Below, piece after piece: positions 6,474 to 15,062 of a stretch of 28,836 nucleotides of DNA (position 1 is the stretch's first letter; each line of letters opens with the position of its first letter). The notes under the pieces are model-generated. The model did not search any database, was not told the DNA's origin, and saw nothing but the letters and a program-made list of their open reading frames with translations. The stretch covers positions 1-28,836 of the forward strand of contig CAMNHM010000017.1 in NCBI GenBank assembly GCA_946539475.1, read 5' to 3'. The translations under genes were made by a program, and so were the position numbers. Source of the DNA: an uncultured Prevotellaceae bacterium. GTDB lineage: Bacteria > Bacteroidota > Bacteroidia > Bacteroidales > Bacteroidaceae.

Positions 6474-7984
6474 CCGGCCCTCCTCTCCCGTCTCTTGGTG
6501 AGACGACCTAGTGTGGCGCGAAGGTCTATGCGGCGATCGAGCTGCGTAAGGCTGACGACGATGTTGACGGCTGTGACGGCTCCCATGAGGAGATAGCGCC
6601 AGAGGGTGTCGGGCAGGAACGAGAAGGCGAGGCAGACGCTCGCCATCGCGATCATCACGAGGCTCAGGCGCACGGTCTCGGCGCGGAAGCTGAAGCCATA
6701 GCGCCAGGGGATGAGCAGGAGGCACACCACGACGTCGACGACGGACGTCGCGAGCGCGCCGTAGCCCAATCCGTCGAGCCCCCAGAGGTAGTAGCACAGC
6801 GACATGATGGTGAACGTCTTCAGGCAGCCCCATACCGACTCCACCCAGAAGATGTAGGGCGTGTCGCCTTTGGCGTAGGCGATGTAATCCATTGGGAAGC
6901 AGAGCGCCTTGAAGATGCCTGCTAGCCCCAGGAAGCGCACCATCCGCTCCGTGGCGAGGAACTCGCTGGTGAGGAGCGCCCTGATGGCTAGCGGCGCCGA
7001 GAGGATGAGGAGCATGATGAGCGGCGTGAGGATGAGTACGATGATCTCCGTCTGCTGGTTGACCAGGCGGAAGGCACCCTCGCGGTCGCTCTTCACCAGC
7101 TCTGAGAGGTGGGGATAGAAGTCGGCTGCCATCGCCGTGAAGAGCAGGCCGATGTACTGTGTGGTGATGACGCCCGCTGCCTGGTAGAAGCCTACGTCGG
7201 CGACGCTGCCGTAGGTGGTGATGAAGACGGTGAGGGCATAGGTCATCAGCGTCCCAAGCAGCGAGCCGACGGTCATGACGAATCCGAACTGGATGATGCC
7301 CCGTCCGCGTTGCCACATCTGGCGCAGCGTGATGCGCTCGCGCTGCTCCCGGCGCCGCCGGTCGCGATAGGAGAGCAGGCGTATGACGGCGAAGTAGATG
7401 GCGTTGACGACGATCATTGCCGGCACGATGCCCTCGATGCCCCAGATGTAGTAGATGGGGATGCTGAGCAGAAGGCCGCACATCGGCGGTACGACGGAGC
7501 AGAAGGCCAGCTTCTTGTACTGCCGCATGCCCTGCATGACTGCCAGCTCGCCCGTCCCCAGCACGTTGAAGAATACCGCCAGCGAGAGCAGCAGGAAGTA
7601 GCGCGTGTAGCCGTCGGTATGGAACGACAGCTGCGTGAGCAGCGGCGAGAGCAGCAGCGTGAGCAGCAGCCCTACGACTGATGCCGTGAGTACCAGGCGG
7701 CGCACGATGCGCACGGTATAGGCAAGCACTCGCTCGTCGGCGTCGGCATGAGCCTTCGAGATGTCTGGCACGGACGCAACGTTAAGCCCCATCAGCGAGA
7801 GCTGCTGAAGGCTGTTGGAGGCATTGGTGATGACTGACGAGATGCCCATTCCCGTCGAATGCAGGATGGCTGCCACGAGCTTCGCACGGATGATGTTGAC
7901 GAGCACCGACAGTGCCTGCGCTCCGCCAAAGACGGCGGTGCTCGAAAGGATGCGTCGGTAGGTGCTTTCTTGTCTTTCCTCCAT
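6470..7984 (-). CDS. Wzx-type polysaccharide flippase (MOP/MATE superfamily)
   Basis: This 504-residue protein is hydrophobic throughout, with about 12-14 predicted membrane helices. Its opening (MEERQESTYRRILSSTAVFGG followed by QALSVLVNIIRAKLVAAIL) is typical of O-antigen or exopolysaccharide translocases. Length fits the family. Such proteins flip undecaprenyl-linked oligosaccharide units from the cytoplasmic to the periplasmic side of the inner membrane. Its place between glycosyltransferase genes supports this role. No Wzy polymerase is seen in the window, so either the cluster continues elsewhere or the unit is not polymerised. It is separated by 23 bases from the upstream GT gene and ends with an ATGA overlap with the next. 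Confidence 0.88.
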   Translation of the reverse strand: MEERQESTYRRILSSTAVFGGAQALSVLVNIIRAKLVAAILHSTGMGISSVITNASNSLQQLSLMGLNVASVPDISKAHADADERVLAYTVRIVRRLVLTASVVGLLLTLLLSPLLTQLSFHTDGYTRYFLLLSLAVFFNVLGTGELAVMQGMRQYKKLAFCSVVPPMCGLLLSIPIYYIWGIEGIVPAMIVVNAIYFAVIRLLSYRDRRRREQRERITLRQMWQRGRGIIQFGFVMTVGSLLGTLMTYALTVFITTYGSVADVGFYQAAGVITTQYIGLLFTAMAADFYPHLSELVKSDREGAFRLVNQQTEIIVLILTPLIMLLILSAPLAIRALLTSEFLATERMVRFLGLAGIFKALCFPMDYIAYAKGDTPYIFWVESVWGCLKTFTIMSLCYYLWGLDGLGYGALATSVVDVVVCLLLIPWRYGFSFRAETVRLSLVMIAMASVCLAFSFLPDTLWRYLLMGAVTAVNIVVSLTQLDRRIDLRATLGRLTKRRERRAG

Positions 7985-8007
7985 GCTGATGGTGCGTGCG
8001 TGTGTGT

Positions 8008-10008
8008 TCAGAAAGTGATGATGTCGTACGGACGGCCCTCGCTCAGCGCAGCAGCATAGGGGAAGCCGCTCTGCATCATCCCCGGCCCCAGCAGCAGGTA
8101 GACGTGCGAGGCGCCGGCGATGGTGAGGAAGTCGAGGAAGGTCTTCTCGTAGTAGTCGTAGTCGTGGGCAACGTCGTTGCCGATATGCGAGACGGTGCCA
8201 GGTATGACGTAGGTGTCGGCAGCGTTGCGACAGCGGCTGAGGAACGTCTGGCTGTCGGAGCAGACGACAATCGTCGTCTGAGGATGGCGCTTGTGCAGCT
8301 CGGCAATGTGGGCAAGGCAGTCGCTGACGAGACGGTCGCGCTCCTCCTGCAGCAGCGGAAGGCTATAGACCTCTTCGTTGAAGTCGTCGAGAAGGTTGCA
8401 GAAGCGTGCAGAGACGGTGATATACTGTCGGCCAATGTCGCGGCGTATTTGCTCATAGTGGGCAGCGAGGCGGGCGGTGGGGCGGAAGAGCGTGTGGAAC
8501 GCCTCGCGGAAGTTCTCGTCGTAGCAGCAGGCAGCGTTGGTGTAGACGTGCAGCTGGCGGTCGCTGTGGCGGCGTATGGCGCGCTGCAGCTGTCGCCTGT
8601 GCCGCTGTCGCTCCTGCTGCGTGCCTGCCACGGCGCTTGCTACGAGTGTCGCCGTCTGCTGACGGGCGAATGTCAGCGAGCCGTCGTCCACCGTCCAGTC
8701 GTAGTCGCGCGGCTCAAGATAGTCTTCCAGGCGGAAGGGGCTCGTAAAGCAGAGCTTGAACGGCCGTTGCTCCTCCTGACAGATGATGAACGTGGTGACG
8801 GCTCCGCGAAGCCGGTCGACAAGCCCTCCGCTCTCGGCATTGCCGCTGAACATGCTGACGACGGCTGGCTCCACACCCTCCGCCGACGGCTCGTCGACGT
8901 AGCTGGATGCTATCTGCTGACGGATCTTCCGCTCCGTCCTGGGGCGTACGTAGTGGTCGAGGTAGTACTGCGGGCAGAGGCGCTGCATCGCCTTGCGCAG
9001 GAGCAGGGTGGGGGAGTATTTCAGGCAGAACATCGCCATCGTGGCGGGGAAGCTCTTCAGCCAGAGGAACTTAAGGCGCTCGCCAGGCGTGAGCACGTCG
9101 GCGTCGAGGTGCTGGAAGCAGGTGTCGAGCGACTGGTGGATCTCGGCATCGGCATCTTCCAGCTCGCGGTAGTGACGGGCGTAGAGCGACATCTTCCAGC
9201 GCCAGTCGCAGAAGGCGCGGCGGAGCATGCGCTGGTGCTCGTCGCTGCCGGTGCCGAACTCATGCTCAGCGAGGTCGATGAGCTGCAGCGAGGTCTTCAT
9301 CGTGTGGAAGAGCTTGGGTGACAGGCGCGTGGTGATCGACTGCTCGTGGTTCTGGTAGAAGTAACGGGCGTCGGAAAAGGCGACACGCTCCGCACGCAGC
9401 AGGTAGAGGCGCTCGTCGACCTCGTCGGAGTTCATCCATACGGGGCCGTTGCTCAGAGGCCACGACTTGTTCACCCACGTGGCGTATTTGTAGAGGCCGC
9501 CGTTGCAACCTATACGCCACTCGGGAGCCGTCTCCTTCACCAGCTGCCGGCCGTTGTAGAGGCGCGAGGTGTCGAAGTCGGCGACGGGCAGCTGCTGCGT
9601 GGTCGTGCCAGTGCTGAGGTCGATGAAGATCATTCGGGGGTAGACGATGTCGGCGTCCGTCTCCCGCTGGCGCTGCATCATCTTCTCCAGGTAGTCGTCG
9701 GCGACGCTGTCGTCGATGTCGAGCGGAAGGATGAAGCGCCCTCTCGACTGCACGACGGCGCGGTCGCGGGGCATCTTGGCAGCTCCGCTGTTGTCTTGCG
9801 AGGAGTAGATGATGCGCTCGTCGTCAAGGGCGAGCTCCATCAGCAGGGCGTGGGAGCCATCCGTCGACCCATCGTTCACCACCGACCACTCCCAGTCGTG
9901 ATAGGTCTGTCGGCAGAGGCATTCATATGTTTTCCTGATGAATCGCTCGCCATTGTAGACAGGAGTGACGACCGAGATCAGCGTATTGTCATTAACGGTT
10001 ATTCTCAT
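8008..10008 (-). CDS. Two-domain glycosyltransferase: GT2 plus O-fucosyltransferase-like GT-B domain
   Basis: The 666-residue protein has an N-terminal GT2 domain (ISVVTPVYNGERFI near residue 10, VVNDGSTDGS, then LDIDD as the DXD site). A helical middle region follows. A separate C-terminal domain spans about residues 385-666. It contains SGGLVDRLRGAV, FKLCFTSPFRLEDYL, ITVSARFCNLL, TTIVVCSDSQTFL, a VSHIGND stretch and MMQSGFPYAAALS. The GGL...R loop, SDS and SGF patterns recall fucosyltransferase-like GT-B enzymes of the O-FucT/GT23 type; this is inference from motif layout. The fusion could add two successive sugars. An upstream GTG at 10056 would add 16 residues; the ATG at 10008 gives the usual short lead into the GT2 domain and is preferred. 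It appears to be the first gene of the cluster. Confidence 0.8.
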   Translation of the reverse strand: MRITVNDNTLISVVTPVYNGERFIRKTYECLCRQTYHDWEWSVVNDGSTDGSHALLMELALDDERIIYSSQDNSGAAKMPRDRAVVQSRGRFILPLDIDDSVADDYLEKMMQRQRETDADIVYPRMIFIDLSTGTTTQQLPVADFDTSRLYNGRQLVKETAPEWRIGCNGGLYKYATWVNKSWPLSNGPVWMNSDEVDERLYLLRAERVAFSDARYFYQNHEQSITTRLSPKLFHTMKTSLQLIDLAEHEFGTGSDEHQRMLRRAFCDWRWKMSLYARHYRELEDADAEIHQSLDTCFQHLDADVLTPGERLKFLWLKSFPATMAMFCLKYSPTLLLRKAMQRLCPQYYLDHYVRPRTERKIRQQIASSYVDEPSAEGVEPAVVSMFSGNAESGGLVDRLRGAVTTFIICQEEQRPFKLCFTSPFRLEDYLEPRDYDWTVDDGSLTFARQQTATLVASAVAGTQQERQRHRRQLQRAIRRHSDRQLHVYTNAACCYDENFREAFHTLFRPTARLAAHYEQIRRDIGRQYITVSARFCNLLDDFNEEVYSLPLLQEERDRLVSDCLAHIAELHKRHPQTTIVVCSDSQTFLSRCRNAADTYVIPGTVSHIGNDVAHDYDYYEKTFLDFLTIAGASHVYLLLGPGMMQSGFPYAAALSEGRPYDIITF

Positions 10009-10069
10009 CTTAATATCTATAACGAGAAAAGGGGCCGAATATTTTATAGGAAGCACTCTATTTTAGGCA

Positions 10070-10109
10070 GTGAGAGGGAGCGAAGGGGAGCGAGAGGGAG
10101 TGAAAGTTG
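10070..10109. repeat. Decamer array GTGAGAGGGA/GCGAAGGGGA between divergent genes
   Basis: Units GTGAGAGGGA, GCGAAGGGGA, GCGAGAGGGA and GTGAAAGTTG show a 10-base period. The array lies in the 149-base divergent region between the polysaccharide cluster and the helicase gene, ending ten bases before the helicase -33 TTG. Confidence 0.6.
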
Positions 10110-10118
10110 GGAAAATGC

Positions 10119-10149
10119 TTGTGCATGTCGATATTTTTGCGTAATTTTG
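10119..10149 (+). promoter_or_regulatory. Helicase promoter: -33 TTG and -7 TAATTTTG
   Basis: TTG at 10119-10121 and TAATTTTG at 10142-10149 are separated by 20 bases, the expected spacing for the Bacteroidetes primary sigma factor. Only eight bases follow before the ATG at 10158. Confidence 0.75.
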
Positions 10150-10157
10150 TCGCCAAA

Positions 10158-12599
10158 ATGGAAAATATTCTAGAACAACTCAACGACAGCCAGCGCGAGG
10201 CAGTACTCTACTGCGACGGTGCCTCGCTGGTGATAGCAGGCGCAGGGTCGGGGAAGACGCGCGTGCTGACCTACAAGATTGCCTACCTGTTGCAGCAGGG
10301 CCTGGCTCCCTGGAACATTCTCGCCCTGACGTTCACCAACAAGGCGGCGCGAGAGATGAAGGAGCGCATCGCGCGACTCGTGGGAAAGGAGCGGGCCCAA
10401 TACCTGCAGATGGGCACCTTCCACAGCATCTTCGCACGCCTGCTGCGGGCAGAGGCGGCAGCCATCGGCTACCAGCCGAGCTTCACCATCTACGACCAGG
10501 CCGACTCGCGCTCGCTGGTGAAAAGCATCATCCGCGAGATGCAGCTCGACGACAAGGTCTACAAGCCTACGTCCGTCGCCGACCAGATATCGATGGCCAA
10601 GAACCACCTCATCCTGCCGGATGCCTTCGCCAGCAGCTCGCTCTACGACAAGCAGCATCCGCTGGTGGCCGAAGTCTACAAGCGCTATGCCCTGCGCTGT
10701 CGACAGGCGAACGCGATGGACTTCGACGACCTGCTGATGCAGACCTTCCTGCTGTTTGAAAACCACGATGAAATCAGGAAAAAATACGTCGACAAGTTCC
10801 ATTTCGTGCTCGTCGACGAGTATCAGGACACGAACTATGCCCAGCAGCGCATCGTGCTGCAGCTCACCCGTGAGCGCCAGCGTGTGTGCGTGGTGGGCGA
10901 CGATGCCCAGAGTATCTATAGCTTTCGTGGAGCGAACATCGACAACATTCTCAATTTCAGACAGTCATATACCGATGCCAAGCTCTTCAAGCTGGAGCAG
11001 AACTATCGCTCCACACAGCTCATCGTCGAAGCTGCCAACAGCTTGATCCGCAAGAACGAACGACAAATACCGAAGGACGTCTTCAGCCAGAACGAGCACG
11101 GCGAGAAGCTCCAGCTGAAGCCTGCCTACAGCGACCGCGAGGAGGCGATGATCGTCTGCAACGACATCAAGCGCCTGCGGCGGAAGGAGGGTGCCGCCTG
11201 GAGCGACTTCGCCATCCTCTACCGCACCAATTCGCAGAGCCGGTCCTTTGAGGAGCAGATGCGCAAGGAAGGCATCCCCTACCGCATCTACGGAGGGCTG
11301 TCGTTCTACCAGCGGAAGGAGATCAAGGATGTCATAGCCTATTTCCGTACCGTCGTGAATCCTGACGACGAGGAGGCGCTGCGACGCATCATCAACTATC
11401 CTGCGCGAGGCATCGGCGACACTACCTTGCAGAAGATCGTCGAGACGGCGTCGATGCACGGCGTGTCGCTCTTCACCGTCATTTCCCAGCCGGTGCTCTT
11501 CCGCCTGCAGGTGACAAAGGGCACGGCGACGAAGCTGGAAGCCTTCCGCCAGCTGGTGGAAGGGTGGCGGACACGCCTGCAGACGGACGACGCCTATCAG
11601 CTCGGGCATGCCATCATACAGGAGAGCGGCATCTCGAAGGACATCTATTCGAGCCGCAATCCTGAGGACATCTCCAGGCAGGAGAACCTTGAGGAGTTCC
11701 TCGCCGGCATGCAGGATTTTGTGGAGAGCCGCCGCGAGGAGGACATGGGCGACGAGGTGGCGCTGGGCGACTTCCTGCAGGAGGTGGCGCTGCTGACCGA
11801 CCTCGACAGCGACAACGGCGAGGAACAGGAACGGGTGTCGCTGATGACGATCCACGCCGCCAAAGGATTGGAGTTCCCTACCGTCTTCGTAGTAGGTCTC
11901 GAGGAGAACATTTTCCCGTCGCCGATGTGTATCGGCTCGCTGCGGGAGCTGGAGGAGGAGCGACGCCTGCTCTATGTCGCCATTACGCGCGCCGAGAGAC
12001 ATTGTATCCTCACCTGCGCACAAAACCGCTTCCGCTATGGGCGGATGGAGTACGACACGCCCTCGCGCTTCATTCGCGACATCGACCCCCAGCTGCTGCA
12101 TGTGGAGTCGGAGGTCGACGGCGGGTTGCAGGGCGATCGGCGCGACACCCGCGATATGCGGAAACCCTGGCAGCGCCCCTCGGAAGGTCCTGAGTGGATG
12201 CAGAACCCGCGTCCCGTCGCCTCGCAGTTCAGGGCCGACCCCAAGCCTCGTGCCGTGCCGCCGCGTCAGCCGGAGAAGCCTGTCGAAGCGCTGTCAAGCA
12301 GTTTCAGGGATTTGCTGAATGCCGCAGGAGGGCGCCGGCTGAAGCGTGTCGCTCCCGCATCGTCGGCACCGTCGGGGGCTCCGGCATCGTCGGCAGCATC
12401 GTCGGCAGCATCGTCGGCATCGTCGTCGCCGAGCGGGCTCCGCGAGGGAGCTGTCATCGAGCATCAGCGATTTGGCGTTGGAACCGTCGTTCGTCTGGAA
12501 GGAACGGGCGACAACGAGAAGGCCACCGTCGAGTTCCGCAATGCTGGCACGAAGCAACTGCTCTTGAAGTTCGCAAAGTTCAAGATTGTCGGCACCTAA
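10158..12599 (+). CDS. UvrD/PcrA-type superfamily 1A DNA helicase
   Basis: The 813-residue protein has the ordered SF1 helicase motifs: GAGSGKT (residues 28-34), LTFTNKAAREM, VDEYQDTNYAQ, GDDAQSIYSFRGA, LEQNYRS, and TIHAAKGLEFPTVF with VAITRA near residue 615. It unwinds DNA with 3'-to-5' polarity in repair and replication-conflict resolution. The last 50 residues (VIEHQRFGVGTVVRLEG through KFAKFKIVG) match the Tudor-like C-terminal domain of PcrA/UvrD that contacts RNA polymerase. Before it lies a low-complexity Ala/Ser/Pro linker (about residues 733-758) coded by a 12-base repeat. The upstream ATG at 10107 would place the promoter inside the gene, so 10158 (MENILEQLNDSQREAV) is chosen. A 25-bp repeat array begins at the stop codon. 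Confidence 0.95.
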   Translation: MENILEQLNDSQREAVLYCDGASLVIAGAGSGKTRVLTYKIAYLLQQGLAPWNILALTFTNKAAREMKERIARLVGKERAQYLQMGTFHSIFARLLRAEAAAIGYQPSFTIYDQADSRSLVKSIIREMQLDDKVYKPTSVADQISMAKNHLILPDAFASSSLYDKQHPLVAEVYKRYALRCRQANAMDFDDLLMQTFLLFENHDEIRKKYVDKFHFVLVDEYQDTNYAQQRIVLQLTRERQRVCVVGDDAQSIYSFRGANIDNILNFRQSYTDAKLFKLEQNYRSTQLIVEAANSLIRKNERQIPKDVFSQNEHGEKLQLKPAYSDREEAMIVCNDIKRLRRKEGAAWSDFAILYRTNSQSRSFEEQMRKEGIPYRIYGGLSFYQRKEIKDVIAYFRTVVNPDDEEALRRIINYPARGIGDTTLQKIVETASMHGVSLFTVISQPVLFRLQVTKGTATKLEAFRQLVEGWRTRLQTDDAYQLGHAIIQESGISKDIYSSRNPEDISRQENLEEFLAGMQDFVESRREEDMGDEVALGDFLQEVALLTDLDSDNGEEQERVSLMTIHAAKGLEFPTVFVVGLEENIFPSPMCIGSLRELEEERRLLYVAITRAERHCILTCAQNRFRYGRMEYDTPSRFIRDIDPQLLHVESEVDGGLQGDRRDTRDMRKPWQRPSEGPEWMQNPRPVASQFRADPKPRAVPPRQPEKPVEALSSSFRDLLNAAGGRRLKRVAPASSAPSGAPASSAASSAASSASSSPSGLREGAVIEHQRFGVGTVVRLEGTGDNEKATVEFRNAGTKQLLLKFAKFKIVGT
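12357..12429. repeat. In-frame 12-bp coding repeat in the helicase linker
   Basis: GCATCGTCGGCA recurs with variations, encoding Ala-Ser-Ser-Ala units between the helicase core and the C-terminal Tudor-like domain. Because the unit is a multiple of three, changes in copy number would alter linker length without a frameshift. Confidence 0.8.
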
Positions 12600-12600
12600 G

Positions 12601-12670
12601 CGAAGTCGACGGACATCTACCTGAGCGAAGTCGACGGACATCTACCTGAGCGAAGTCGACGGGGCACCGC
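12601..12670. repeat. Three copies of a 25-bp repeat at the helicase stop codon
   Basis: CGAAGTCGACGGACATCTAC recurs at 12601 and 12626, with a third partial copy at 12651 (CGAAGTCGACGGGGCACC), a 25-base period. The bases ahead of each copy are CACCTAAG (which includes the stop codon) or TACCTGAG. The coding end therefore looks like a repeat edge. The unit resembles the GAGCGAAGTCGAAGG motif dispersed in many bacterial genomes. It fills the gap between two convergent genes. Confidence 0.85.
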
Positions 12671-12688
12671 ATTCATACTCCCAGGGCA

Positions 12689-13930
12689 CTATATCGCCTT
12701 GAACATCACCTCCTTGTAGCCGACCAGCCGCCAGGAGCGCTCGCCCGTGCCCTTGTAGTAGACGAGCCCCTGATAGCGGTTCTCGGCTTGATAGAACGAG
12801 CCTTCCTCAGGCACGATGTGAGGCGTGCCGTCGAGGTCGCGGATGAGCATCTGGTAATTGTAATAACCCAGTTTCTGCAGCACGACGGCGTTGTACGACC
12901 TGTCTGCCGCGTCGTAGGTCATCGCATAGGTTTCTGGCGCCTCTACCGTCCATTGTCCGTCGATCATCACGGTGGCGTTGTCATACTCCCGGGCAGGGCT
13001 CATCTTGTAGTGCACCAGCACGTAATCCGACGTGGTGGCGCTCTCGTCGTTGTCCTCGTTCCTGAGGAGGAAGGCTCCGTCGGCATCGACGTCGTAGACG
13101 TAGTTGCGGCGCGGCTCAGCGGTGTAGGGGAAGGCGTGGAAGCGGCGCTCGTCCTCGTCCCACGTCACCTGCGCCAACCCCAGCGTGGCATGCGTAGGGT
13201 CGAGCACCTCGAACTTCCGGAATTCGTTGCCCGCCTCGAAGATGAGCTGGCGGTTGTGGTCCCATTGCAACCCGCGGGTGTTGACAAAGTTGGGACGTAC
13301 GTTCGACTTCATGTTGTCCTCGCGGCCGTTCTGCATGACGAAGGTCTGAATCTGATCCGTGGGGTTGGTCACCCGCAACGAGTTGTAGACGACGTTCATC
13401 GTCACCTGCTGGTGGCTGGTGTTCAGGTCGATGTCGGTATTGGTGACGACGCCCAGCGACACGTCGGCCAGCGGCTCCAGCACGCGGAACTCCACCACGA
13501 TTACCTCGCGGCTGTCGTCGTCCTCGTCGATGATGCGCAGCCGGTAGTTGCCGCTCATCTTCAGCCGCACGTCGTCGTTGGGCAGCTGCAGCTCGTAGTG
13601 CGTGTAGAGCACGGTGGTGTTCAGCGAGTTGGCATAGTCCTCGATGGGACGGTCGTTGAAGCCCTCCAGCCAGTCGCTCTCGAAGAGCCCTTCAGCCACC
13701 GTCCAGTCAGGGTTGCAGGGCTCCAGGTGATACACCAGCCGATGATAGTCGTGCGAGAGCTCGTCGAAGCTGATGCTGATCCTGTCGGCTGTTCCCAGCT
13801 TCATGATGGGCAGCGCCTGCCAGTCGTCGTTCAGCACTACCTGCAGCGACTTGAAGTTTGGTGCCAGGATTTGATGGCGCGCCTGAGCCATCAGCGGCAT
13901 GAGCAATAGGAATATCAGGATACGTTTCAT
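12689..13930 (-). CDS. Type IX secretion system Plug-like protein (DUF5103)
   Basis: The 413-residue protein starts with a signal peptide (MKRILIFLLLMPLMAQA). The family's conserved landmarks follow: LVYHLEPCNPDW, WLEGF, SLNTTVLYTHYELQLPNDDVR, SGNYRLRI, VEFRVLEP, FEAGNEFRKFEVLD, DYVLVHYKM and YYNYQMLI, ending in AENRYQGLVYYKG. This is the DUF5103 profile, whose Flavobacterium member is the periplasmic Plug that seals the SprA translocon of type IX secretion. Length is normal. An ATG four codons earlier (13942) is possible; 13930 gives the cleanest signal peptide. The TACCTTTG box at 13955-13962 is its likely promoter, divergent from the porin gene. No other T9SS gene is present in the window. 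Confidence 0.85.
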   Translation of the reverse strand: MKRILIFLLLMPLMAQARHQILAPNFKSLQVVLNDDWQALPIMKLGTADRISISFDELSHDYHRLVYHLEPCNPDWTVAEGLFESDWLEGFNDRPIEDYANSLNTTVLYTHYELQLPNDDVRLKMSGNYRLRIIDEDDDSREVIVVEFRVLEPLADVSLGVVTNTDIDLNTSHQQVTMNVVYNSLRVTNPTDQIQTFVMQNGREDNMKSNVRPNFVNTRGLQWDHNRQLIFEAGNEFRKFEVLDPTHATLGLAQVTWDEDERRFHAFPYTAEPRRNYVYDVDADGAFLLRNEDNDESATTSDYVLVHYKMSPAREYDNATVMIDGQWTVEAPETYAMTYDAADRSYNAVVLQKLGYYNYQMLIRDLDGTPHIVPEEGSFYQAENRYQGLVYYKGTGERSWRLVGYKEVMFKAI

Positions 13931-13954
13931 CCGGCAAATCATGTTGTTTGGGCG

Positions 13955-13962
13955 CAAAGGTA
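13955..13962 (-). promoter_or_regulatory. -7 box of the Plug gene promoter (TACCTTTG)
   Basis: The minus strand reads TACCTTTG 24 bases before the chosen ATG. It faces away from the porin promoter, forming a compact divergent control region. Confidence 0.65.
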
Positions 13963-14006
13963 CAAAATTAATTCGGAACAAGCGCGGATTATTGACAATT
14001 ATTTCG

Positions 14007-14014
14007 TAACTTTG
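14007..14014 (+). promoter_or_regulatory. -7 box of the porin-asparaginase promoter (TAACTTTG)
   Basis: TAACTTTG lies 28 bases before the porin ATG. The next bases (GCGCCCAGAAACAATAAAA) form an AT-rich leader typical of Bacteroidales. Confidence 0.7.
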
Positions 14015-14042
14015 CGCCCAGAAACAATAAAACACAGCAATT

Positions 14043-15062
14043 ATGAAGAAAATCATCCTCTCGATGCTGACCCTGCTGGCAACGCTCGCCACGCCGGCAG
14101 ACGCTCAGGAAAACAAATGGTTTCAGGACGTGAAACTCAGTGGCTACGGCATGATCCAGTTCCAGGGACAGGACAAGGTGACTGACAAGCAGAACTCCTT
14201 CAACCTGCGACTGGCGCGCGTGGCGCTCGACGGACGTGCCCATCAGGACTTCGCCTATAAGGTGCAGATGCAGATCAACGGCAACACCAGCGAGGGGTCG
14301 AGTGCCATCCGCCTCGTCGACCTCTTTGCCGAATGGCAGAAGTTTGATTTCCTGAGGATAAAGGCCGGACAGTTCAAGCGCCCCTTCACCTTCGAGAACC
14401 CCATGCACCCCATCACCCAGGGCTTTATGTCGTATTCGCAGAACGTGACGAAGCTGGCTGGATTCAGCGACCGCACAGGCGAGCAAGCCAGCAACGGCCG
14501 CGACATAGGCCTGCAGCTGCAGGGCGACCTGCTGAAGCTCTGGGGCCACTACTGGCTGCACTATCAGGTGGGCGTGTTCAACGGCGAGGGCATCAACGTC
14601 AAGGATAAGGACAACCGCAAGGACATCATCGGCGGCCTCTGGCTGATGCCTGTCGACGGCCTTCGCCTGGGTGCCTTCGGATGGAAGGGCAACCGTGTGG
14701 GTGTCGGCGACAAGACGCGCTACGCCCTCTCAGCCGAGTATTCGAAGAACGACTGGACCTTCCGATCGGAATATATCTACAGCGAGGGCATGGGCGCCGA
14801 CGCTACGAAGGGCGACAAGGCCGACGGCCTCTATGCGCTCGCCATCGTGCCGATCGTCAAGAACAAGTTCCACGTGAAGGCGCGCTACGACGTCTATCGC
14901 GACGAGCAGGCATGGGCGACGTCGAAGACCCTCTACGAGGGCGGCCTCGACTACGTCTTCACCAAGAACCTGCAGCTCAACGTGGAGTACGCCCGTGTCT
15001 TCGAGCGCGTGGCGCATCATCAGTACAACCTTGTCGACGTAGAGCTCAATGTCCGCTTCTAG
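14043..15062 (+). CDS. OprO/OprP-family outer membrane porin
   Basis: The 339-residue product carries a signal peptide (MKKIILSMLTLLATLATPADA). It then shows alternating beta strands typical of the phosphate-selective porin family: LSGYGMIQFQG, FNLRLARVALDG, YKVQMQINGN, IRLVDLFAEWQ, LRIKAGQFKRPFTFENP, and a terminal strand ending in phenylalanine (VELNVRF). The AGQFKRPF motif after an Arg-rich strand is the most recognisable family mark. It should form a beta-barrel in the outer membrane; phosphate specificity is not implied in Bacteroidales, where the family is broad. Its last 14 bases overlap the start of the asparaginase gene, so the two are read from one transcript. Confidence 0.85.
   Translation: MKKIILSMLTLLATLATPADAQENKWFQDVKLSGYGMIQFQGQDKVTDKQNSFNLRLARVALDGRAHQDFAYKVQMQINGNTSEGSSAIRLVDLFAEWQKFDFLRIKAGQFKRPFTFENPMHPITQGFMSYSQNVTKLAGFSDRTGEQASNGRDIGLQLQGDLLKLWGHYWLHYQVGVFNGEGINVKDKDNRKDIIGGLWLMPVDGLRLGAFGWKGNRVGVGDKTRYALSAEYSKNDWTFRSEYIYSEGMGADATKGDKADGLYALAIVPIVKNKFHVKARYDVYRDEQAWATSKTLYEGGLDYVFTKNLQLNVEYARVFERVAHHQYNLVDVELNVRF

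Noticed and set aside
7996..9321. 441-residue open frame antisense to the GT2-fusion gene
   Set aside because: Val/Ala/Arg-rich shadow frame without motifs, opposite a clear glycosyltransferase.
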